Assembly: GCA_030833145.1 (NCBI GenBank)
Contig: JAURHT010000062.1
Span: 1 to 11,327, forward strand
Source of the DNA: Aquirufa sp.
GTDB taxonomy: Bacteria; Bacteroidota; Bacteroidia; Cytophagales; Spirosomataceae
Length of the DNA stretch: 11,327 nucleotides
Direction: 5' to 3'
Shown here piece by piece: positions 6,010-11,327 of the stretch (positions within the stretch are counted from its first letter, which is position 1; each line of letters begins with the position of its first letter). A program made the position numbers and the translations under genes. The notes under the pieces are model-generated. The model was not told where the DNA came from, did no database searches, and worked only from the letters and a program-made list of their open reading frames with translations.

Positions 6010-6606
6010 TTATTTATCTTCTTTTTTGTCGCCTTTCGTTGCAGCGTACTCTTTGTTCAATCCTTCAATGATTTTTTGTGTTACATCTACAGAAGGATCT
6101 GCAAATAAAATTCCGCCACCCACTTTAGAATAACCTAACACAAACTCATATTTGTTTGCTTTGTTTGTCTTCGAGATATAGTCACGAATATTGTTGTACA
6201 ATTCTTCGTTTTTCTTTGCTTGCTCTTGACCTAACTCCGCTTGCTTTTGTTGAGAATATTGTTGCAATTCAGCACCTTTTTTCTTCAAAGTCATATCAGC
6301 TGCTTGCAATTCTGCTTGAGTCATGGCAGAAGCACGTTGTTGAATCGCTTGTAATTCTGCTTGAAGTGATTGCTCTTTTTGACCTAAATCAACTTGTAAA
6401 CGGTATCCTTTATTCTCAAACTCTTTTTGAGCGTCTTTGTAAAACTGGTAATTCGTTAATAACGAATCTGAATTCACGAATACGATACGTTTTCCATCAG
6501 CTGTCGAAGCACCTAAGCCTGCAGACGAGCTACCTGAATTTTGGTAAAATAAAAAAGCAATTGCGATGGTTAAAACGCCCAACCAAGCGTATGGTAAATT
6601 TTTCAC
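6010..6606 (-). CDS. OmpH/Skp-family periplasmic chaperone-like protein
   Basis: Skp/OmpH proteins hold unfolded outer-membrane proteins in the periplasm. The 198 residues have an uncleaved-looking N-terminal hydrophobic anchor (5-21), a Ser/Gly/Ala linker (24-37) and a beta-strand start IVFVNSDSLL (41-50). A long Gln/Glu/Ala-rich helical, coiled-coil region (about 58-145) follows. The C-terminal part, with ILFADPSVDVTQKIIEGLNKEY, is the OmpH ending (DxTxxVIxxLN type). The start codon is GTG at 6606-6604: no in-frame ATG lies upstream, and the residues right after it form the membrane anchor. The 3' end has a strong terminator. It differs from classical Skp in keeping a membrane anchor, as many Bacteroidota copies do. 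Confidence 0.88.
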   Translation of the reverse strand: MKNLPYAWLGVLTIAIAFLFYQNSGSSSAGLGASTADGKRIVFVNSDSLLTNYQFYKDAQKEFENKGYRLQVDLGQKEQSLQAELQAIQQRASAMTQAELQAADMTLKKKGAELQQYSQQKQAELGQEQAKKNEELYNNIRDYISKTNKANKYEFVLGYSKVGGGILFADPSVDVTQKIIEGLNKEYAATKGDKKEDK

Positions 6607-6636
6607 GTGTATTATTTTTATTTATTGGATTGTAGG

Positions 6637-6644
6637 CAAATATA
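6637..6644 (-). promoter_or_regulatory. Putative -7 box of the OmpH/Skp gene promoter
   Basis: TATATTTG on the minus strand (6644-6637) is a perfect TAnnTTTG match, 30 nt before the GTG start. A clear TTG at the -33 position is missing; a T-rich stretch is there instead. It lies between this gene and the end of the upstream small membrane protein gene. Confidence 0.5.
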
Positions 6645-6675
6645 CAAGGTCTGTATCGTTTGTCCTAAAAAATTA

Positions 6676-7017
6676 TTATTTCTGTCTTAATCTAGCCCCA
6701 GCCCAGGTCCAAATGCCACTAAATAAGCCTCCTAGCACGCCAGTTAGCATAAATAAAGCAAACACATTTCCCTTTAAAGGAAAAACTTGAGCCATGCGAC
6801 TAGGTAGTGTACTAGGGTGCTGTATATCTAGCCATAAGGCTGATACTACCCATAAAACAAAACCCGCCAGAAATCCAGTTAAAAAACTTGACTTCAACGG
6901 CATATTTAACACAAAGGCCACTAGCCCAAAGGCCACACCCATCGCATACCAAGGCAGGTAAATACCCACCAAAGCACCGATAACAATTAAAATGATACTA
7001 TAGATAAACTTGCTCAT
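6676..7017 (-). CDS. Small multi-pass membrane protein of unknown function
   Basis: I do not recognise a named family. The 113 residues form about four membrane helices: roughly 4-21, 24-40, 45-64 and 86-108. A hydrophilic loop DIQHPSTLPSRMAQ lies between the third and fourth. The C-terminus is basic (ARLRQK), which suggests it faces the cytoplasm. The start codon lies 5 nt after the stop of the penicillin acylase-family gene, so the two are very likely one transcript. The sequence ends just upstream of the OmpH/Skp gene promoter, with no terminator seen in between. It is a real gene by its consistent hydrophobic pattern and operon position. Confidence 0.8.
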   Translation of the reverse strand: MSKFIYSIILIVIGALVGIYLPWYAMGVAFGLVAFVLNMPLKSSFLTGFLAGFVLWVVSALWLDIQHPSTLPSRMAQVFPLKGNVFALFMLTGVLGGLFSGIWTWAGARLRQK

Positions 7018-7022
7018 AATGC

Positions 7023-9458
7023 TTATTTCGATAAAGTGATTTTCTTACGTAAACGATTCGATTTTTGATCCGGTGATTCTAGGTATAAAAGAGGCTTTAG
7101 CTCTCCTTTGGCCCAGGTATCAATCAAATCATCGTAATGACTGCTCCCCGGATTTCCTGACTGGCCCCCTGGGTAAACCCCATAGGCTCTTGGTTTGCCC
7201 TCTTTCGAAAGCTCTACCACTAAACGCCACGATGGACCCGTCTTCGTGGTCGTCGCATTCACGATGGTCCCACCCCCACCAATCGGGATATTCAATCGAG
7301 ACAAGGCATCCATTCCTGGAATTAAGTGACGAACCCCCGTTTGCTTGTGCTTGAACCAAGCCCATTCTGGACCCTGCGGACCGTGTTGTTTCACCAAGGT
7401 ATCCACATTCGCTTGCAATGACTTCATCACGATATCTGACATCGACTCTTTAGCAGGCGTCTTCGTATCATCCCACCAGCGCGCTGTTGGCTCCGATTTG
7501 ATCAGTTGAATCGTGCGATCCATCGAAGGACGGCTCATAGGCACTTTTTCATCTGCGGAGAATTCATCATCCCAAAGACAGTTCTGTAAAGTCACCACCC
7601 AGTTTTCAAAAATAGTAGCTCCCACAGACTCAGGGCTATTCACTAAATTCCAAGATTTCAAAGCAGCTAATGCTTTCGATTGAGCCGCAGTAGGTGATTT
7701 CACCTGAGCGAAAAGCAAAGGCAATAATTCACGAGCACGGATGTTGAAGTTGTCGTTTTGGAGACCTCGTAAGGAATCCATCGTAATTTTCTCCATCACC
7801 GCCAGACGCTCATTGATGCGACGACCACGCTCAGATGGCGCATATTGCCAGCCTAAATAATAGGGATAAGACGGATCCGTCGAGAATTGATTCGCCGAAC
7901 TCACGAAACCGCGAACCGGATTCAACACGTGCGGATTGTGCGCCTGAGGAATAAATCCTTGCCAATCAGCCGCGGCATCCGTTCCATCTAATAAATACTT
8001 TCCTTGCAATTTCGACTTCAACGGGAACTTACCGTTCACCCATAAAGCGATATCGCCTTCATTACTAGCAAACACGAAATTTTGTGCTGGAGCAGAGTAG
8101 AAAGTCAACGCCTTTTTGTAGTCCTCGTAATTTTTCGCGCGGTTCAATTGATAGAACGTCGTTAATTCTTGTGATTTCTCGTGAGCAATCCAACGCAAGG
8201 CATGGCCTACCGGAATATTTGAACGGAATGGCTTTTCATGTGATAAATACACGACTGGTCCATGGTGCGTAAAGAAAATAGTATCGACCATGTCCTTCTT
8301 TCCTTTAATCTTAAAGGTTTCGATGCGCATGGTTGTTTTCTTCCATTTGCCATCGTGCCAGTATTCCTTTTTCGAGGCGTCTTTGAACTTTACTTGGTAC
8401 CAGTCCAAAACATCTGAACCTACGTTCGTTACACCCCAAGCCACATTTTTGTTAAATCCAATGATGACATTAGGCGTTCCTGGCATCGTGGAACCGTAGA
8501 CGTTCACGCCCGGAGCGACTAATTGCATTTGGTACCAAATCGATGGCAACGACAAGGTTAAGTGCGGGTCATTCGCTAAAATAGGCAAGCCTGATACTGT
8601 CTTGTTTCCTGAAACAGCCCAGTTATTCGAACCAATGTTGGGGTCCTTTTCTGGTGTAGACATCGAGCTTCCTAAACCCGTGAAGTCTGCGGGTGCCGCA
8701 GGAATGGGTACCGGTTTGAAATCAACTGGAGATCCTACCGGAATGATCGGGCTTTCTTGGAATGGATAATTAGGGAAAAGATCCTCAGCTACCTCACGGC
8801 CGTATTTTCGCAAGATATTCGTCATCTTCAAATCATCCGTTCCAGAGGCTAATACGAAAGACATATTCTTCAAGAACAAGGCGCTCTTGATAGGTGTCCA
8901 TGGCTCTGGACGGTAGTTCAATAATTTGTATTCCAAAGGTAATTGGCGATCAGACAAAGACCCAATGTACGCATTTACCCCAGCTGAATAGGCTTCAAGC
9001 GCCATTTTTGCGGCAGGATCTTGCTGCATTCCTTCGAAGGACTTCTCGGCACCATAGACCGAACCCATTCTACGCTGGAATTGATCAGAGGCGATTCCTT
9101 TTTCTCCTACGATTTCAGAGATGCGACCTCCTGCGAAGTGTGTTTGGAATTCCATTTGCCACAAACGGTCTTTGGCTGTCAAATAACCCTGAGCTAAATA
9201 AAGATCGTGGTCATCTTGCGCAAAAACGTGCGGCACGCCCATCTCGTCATAGACGACTTGAACGGGTTGATGTAATCCCTCGATTTGCAAGGTTTCTTCT
9301 GTGGGTTCGCCTGAATCTGGGCTTTCGGCATTCATCCAAAAGCCGTGAAAGGGACTGAATATTTTTCCGATGGGAGGAATAGTTCCCCAGCTTTGGTTCA
9401 TCGCATAGGTTAAAAACAGGGCGATTACCAGAGGAAAAGCAGATTTAATGATTTTCAT
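7023..9458 (-). CDS. Penicillin acylase-family amidase (Ser Ntn-hydrolase)
   Basis: Members of this family hydrolyse amide bonds of acylated compounds such as beta-lactams or acyl-homoserine lactones; the substrate here is unknown. The 811-residue precursor has an N-terminal hydrophobic export segment (about 5-22), an alpha-chain part (about 60-250), and the self-cleavage site GSNNW with Ser277 as the new N-terminal nucleophile. The beta chain follows, with GLPILANDPHLTLSLPSIWY, TMPGTPNVIIGFNKNVAWGVTN, NFVFASNEGDIALWVNGKFP and, near the end, GGQSGNPGSSHYDDLIDTW. All are standard positions for the family. The length is normal. The protein is probably periplasmic. The small membrane protein gene follows by 5 nt. 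The gene is divergent from a second self-cleaving hydrolase. Confidence 0.93.
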   Translation of the reverse strand: MKIIKSAFPLVIALFLTYAMNQSWGTIPPIGKIFSPFHGFWMNAESPDSGEPTEETLQIEGLHQPVQVVYDEMGVPHVFAQDDHDLYLAQGYLTAKDRLWQMEFQTHFAGGRISEIVGEKGIASDQFQRRMGSVYGAEKSFEGMQQDPAAKMALEAYSAGVNAYIGSLSDRQLPLEYKLLNYRPEPWTPIKSALFLKNMSFVLASGTDDLKMTNILRKYGREVAEDLFPNYPFQESPIIPVGSPVDFKPVPIPAAPADFTGLGSSMSTPEKDPNIGSNNWAVSGNKTVSGLPILANDPHLTLSLPSIWYQMQLVAPGVNVYGSTMPGTPNVIIGFNKNVAWGVTNVGSDVLDWYQVKFKDASKKEYWHDGKWKKTTMRIETFKIKGKKDMVDTIFFTHHGPVVYLSHEKPFRSNIPVGHALRWIAHEKSQELTTFYQLNRAKNYEDYKKALTFYSAPAQNFVFASNEGDIALWVNGKFPLKSKLQGKYLLDGTDAAADWQGFIPQAHNPHVLNPVRGFVSSANQFSTDPSYPYYLGWQYAPSERGRRINERLAVMEKITMDSLRGLQNDNFNIRARELLPLLFAQVKSPTAAQSKALAALKSWNLVNSPESVGATIFENWVVTLQNCLWDDEFSADEKVPMSRPSMDRTIQLIKSEPTARWWDDTKTPAKESMSDIVMKSLQANVDTLVKQHGPQGPEWAWFKHKQTGVRHLIPGMDALSRLNIPIGGGGTIVNATTTKTGPSWRLVVELSKEGKPRAYGVYPGGQSGNPGSSHYDDLIDTWAKGELKPLLYLESPDQKSNRLRKKITLSK

Positions 9459-9515
9459 TGATGAAATAGGGGTAGATAAATGAAATATCCGAAGATTTTT
9501 TTCTATTTTAGAAAG

Positions 9516-9533
9516 ACAATTTTACAAAATTGT
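9516..9533. promoter_or_regulatory. Palindrome in the divergent intergenic region, possible operator
   Basis: ACAATTTT (9516-9523) and AAAATTGT (9526-9533) form a perfect 8-bp inverted repeat around two bases. The right arm touches the -33 TTG of the plus-strand promoter. Size and position suit a dimeric regulator. The sequence is AT-rich, so chance is possible. Confidence 0.45.
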
Positions 9534-9561
9534 TGCATTACACCCAAATAAATTATCTTTA
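9533..9561 (+). promoter_or_regulatory. Promoter of the glycosylasparaginase gene
   Basis: TTG (9533-9535) is followed after 18 nt by TATCTTTA (9554-9561), one base off TAnnTTTG. Only seven bases separate the box from the ATG, so the expected transcript would have almost no leader. Confidence 0.6.
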
Positions 9562-9568
9562 AAGCTAT

Positions 9569-10504
9569 ATGAAAAGACGCACCTTCCTTCAAACCTCTAC
9601 TCTTATAGGCGCTAGCTTGGGAGCAAGCGCCCAGGCAAAAACTTCCGAACCACTCATTATAGCGACTTGGAAAAACGAAAAAGCGACCATAGCGGGTTGG
9701 AATAAATTGATGGAAACAGGTAAAGCGCTCGATGGCGTCGAAGCCGGTGCACGCATCCCGGAAGCCGATCCAAACGACACTTCGGTGGGTTACGGGGGTT
9801 ATCCAGATCGCGACGGTCATGTTACATTGGACGCCTGCATAATGGATCATTTAGGCAATGCAGGTTCAGTCACCTTTCTTGAGGGCATCATGCACCCCAT
9901 TTCTGTAGCGAGAGCCGTGATGGAAAAAACGCCTCACGTCATGTTATCAGGTGCTGGCGCTTTAAAGTTTGCGATAGATCAAGGATTTAAAGTAGAGAAT
10001 CTGTTAACAGAAAGCTCGAAAAAAGCCTGGGAAGAATGGAAAAAAGAATCCAAATATGAGCCGGTTATTAATATTGAACGACACGATACGATCGGTTTAT
10101 TAGGCATTGGAAAAGCAGGCGAAATTGCCGGCGCTTGTACGACGAGTGGTTTGGCGTTTAAAATGCACGGTCGTATTGGTGACTCCCCTATTATTGGTGG
10201 AGCCGTTTTTTGTGATGATGAAGTAGGTGGCGCTTGTGCGACCGGATTAGGAGAATTTGTGATGAAGACGTTGGGATCTTTCTTAATTGTCGAATTAATG
10301 AGACAAGGAATGTCCCCTCAAAAAGCCTGTGAAGAGGCCGTGATGCGCATCGTGAAACGCTATAAATACAAGGAATTCCAAATCGGGTATTTGGCCCTCA
10401 ATAAAAAAGGAGAATATGGCGCTTATGCCATCCAAAAAGGATTTAATTACACCATCACTAAAAACGGGAAAACGCAGGTAATCGAGAGCGCGTCCTATAT
10501 GTAA
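9569..10504 (+). CDS. Glycosylasparaginase (N4-(beta-GlcNAc)-L-asparaginase), Tat-exported
   Basis: This Thr-type Ntn-hydrolase cleaves the bond between Asn and the first GlcNAc of N-linked glycans; related enzymes also act on isoaspartyl or asparagine substrates. The 311 residues start with a twin-arginine signal (KRRTFLQTS, then a hydrophobic stretch ending AQA at 23), pointing to export of the folded precursor. IATWKN (31-36) carries the substrate-side Trp known from the Elizabethkingia enzyme. The self-cleavage site is HDTIG, with Thr174 as nucleophile. GRIGDSPIIGGAVFCDDEVGG and ATGLGE supply the expected binding residues. The Tat signal fixes the ATG at 9569. The glycogen synthase gene follows after 8 nt, so the two are likely co-transcribed. 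Confidence 0.92.
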   Translation: MKRRTFLQTSTLIGASLGASAQAKTSEPLIIATWKNEKATIAGWNKLMETGKALDGVEAGARIPEADPNDTSVGYGGYPDRDGHVTLDACIMDHLGNAGSVTFLEGIMHPISVARAVMEKTPHVMLSGAGALKFAIDQGFKVENLLTESSKKAWEEWKKESKYEPVINIERHDTIGLLGIGKAGEIAGACTTSGLAFKMHGRIGDSPIIGGAVFCDDEVGGACATGLGEFVMKTLGSFLIVELMRQGMSPQKACEEAVMRIVKRYKYKEFQIGYLALNKKGEYGAYAIQKGFNYTITKNGKTQVIESASYM

Positions 10505-10512
10505 GCGATATT

Positions 10513-11327
10513 ATGGCAGTAGAGAAGAAGAAATATTTATTTGAGATTGCGTGGGAAACCTGTAATCAGGTGGGTGGGATTTATACGGTTATCCGGACGA
10601 AAGTACCTTCGATGGTCGAAAAATGGGGCGAAGATTACGCCTTGTTAGGGCCCTATTTTCCCCAAACTGCCTCCGCAGAATTTGAACCCATTCCGGTTAC
10701 CGATGAAACGCCGCTGGGTCGCGCGATTATCAGCATGCGCCAGAAAGGTTTAGGCATTCATTATGGCTATTGGTTGATCACAGGAAAGCCTAAAATCGTG
10801 CTTTTTGAACTGGAAACCTTGTTACCTAAAGTCAATGAGATCAAAGGACGGATTTGGGATAATCACAAGATTTCGACCTTAGGGGTGGAGGATTTAGTAG
10901 ACCAAACGATTGTTTTTGGGGAAATGATCCGACTCCTTTTAACCGAGGTGGCCGAAGAAAATAAGAATAAAACGCAACTGGTGGCACATTTCCATGAATG
11001 GATGGCGTCCACTGGATTACCGGATCTCAAGAAGGATAAAGTCAAAATTTCGACCGTCTTTACGACTCACGCCACGATGTTAGGCCGCTATTTAGCGGGT
11101 AATGTGCCGAACTTTTACGATGTCATTGAGAACTTTGATTGGTACAAAGAAGCAAAGCATTATGGCATCGAGGCACAAGCTTGTTTCGAGCGCGCCGCTG
11201 CTCAAAAAGCCGATGTATTAACCACGGTCAGCGATATTACCGCCAAAGAATGCCAGTATTTCTTAGGCCGCATTCCAGAATTAATTTTGCCAAACGGCTT
11301 AAATATTCAACGTTTTGCCGCTTTGCA
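10513..11327 (+). CDS. Glycogen synthase, GT3 (eukaryote-like) family, 3' end cut
   Basis: This enzyme would extend alpha-1,4-glucan chains from a nucleotide-glucose donor in the cytoplasm. The 271 visible codons are open to the right edge, probably less than half of the protein. Motifs of the yeast/animal-type glycogen synthases are seen: NQVGGIYTVIRTK (18-30), HFHEWM (159-164), FTTHATMLGRYL (183-194), FERAAAQKADVLTTVSDIT (225-243) and LPNGLN (259-264). The N-terminal Gly-rich loop, with GGIYTVI, is of the GT3 rather than the bacterial GlgA (GT5) type. The ATG at 10513 is 8 nt after the glycosylasparaginase stop, with no promoter between. The C-terminal donor-binding domain lies outside the window, so donor preference (UDP- or ADP-glucose) cannot be judged. 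Confidence 0.92.
   Translation, partial: MAVEKKKYLFEIAWETCNQVGGIYTVIRTKVPSMVEKWGEDYALLGPYFPQTASAEFEPIPVTDETPLGRAIISMRQKGLGIHYGYWLITGKPKIVLFELETLLPKVNEIKGRIWDNHKISTLGVEDLVDQTIVFGEMIRLLLTEVAEENKNKTQLVAHFHEWMASTGLPDLKKDKVKISTVFTTHATMLGRYLAGNVPNFYDVIENFDWYKEAKHYGIEAQACFERAAAQKADVLTTVSDITAKECQYFLGRIPELILPNGLNIQRFAAL

Noticed and set aside
6156..6635. Plus-strand 159-codon frame across the OmpH/Skp gene
   Set aside because: It is an antisense shadow of the Gln-rich coiled-coil coding region, which gives Leu/Ser-rich nonsense on the other strand.
8894..9358. Plus-strand 154-codon frame opposite the penicillin acylase gene
   Set aside because: It is a shadow of the real gene. The composition is arginine- and histidine-heavy, with no recognisable motif.

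Overview
The window looks like chromosomal core DNA of a Bacteroidota member, most likely a cytophagal, Spirosomaceae-type bacterium. The case rests on promoters of the TTG-N18-TAnnTTTG type, the lack of Shine-Dalgarno sequences before starts, moderate GC, and gene families common in that phylum (DUF4833, OmpH/Skp-like protein, family-3-type glycogen synthase, SmpB with a Bacteroidota-like neighbourhood). The genus is not provable from this sequence. I see no tRNA, rRNA, CRISPR, insertion sequence or phage gene.

Layout. 1-448 (-) is the start of rimP, running off the left edge, with a promoter and a terminator-like hairpin in its leader. 625-1140 (+) is a DUF4833 secreted protein. 1141-1253 is a convergent intergenic region built from 7-bp and 15-bp degenerate repeats with a 16-bp inverted repeat. 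1254-3242 (-) is a BtuB-like TonB-dependent receptor preceded by a clear cobalamin riboswitch (3333-3500) with its own promoter. 3603-5490 (+) is a tightly packed cluster: tag (3-methyladenine glycosylase I), a polyprenol-phosphate mannosyltransferase-like GT2, and hemJ. 5491-5952 (-) is smpB, stop codon to stop codon with hemJ. 6010-6606 (-) is an OmpH/Skp-like chaperone whose terminator lies against the smpB start. 6676-9458 (-) is a penicillin acylase-family amidase followed by a small membrane protein. A 110-bp divergent intergenic region with a palindrome leads to 9569-10504 (+), a Tat-exported glycosylasparaginase, and 10513-11327 (+), the first 271 codons of a GT3-type glycogen synthase cut by the right edge.

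How the genes fit together. Most are housekeeping: ribosome maturation, ribosome rescue, envelope chaperoning, vitamin B12 uptake, haem synthesis, base-excision repair and glycogen synthesis. The receptor is under B12 control through the riboswitch. The two divergent amidases are both self-cleaving N-terminal-nucleophile hydrolases, one using Ser and one Thr, and both carry export signals.

The least ordinary signal is the repeat family. A degenerate 7/15-bp array lies in frame inside the receptor gene, beginning exactly at the predicted signal-peptide cleavage site. Related units occur just past the 3' end of the same gene in the opposite orientation. I found no clearly new multi-gene system.
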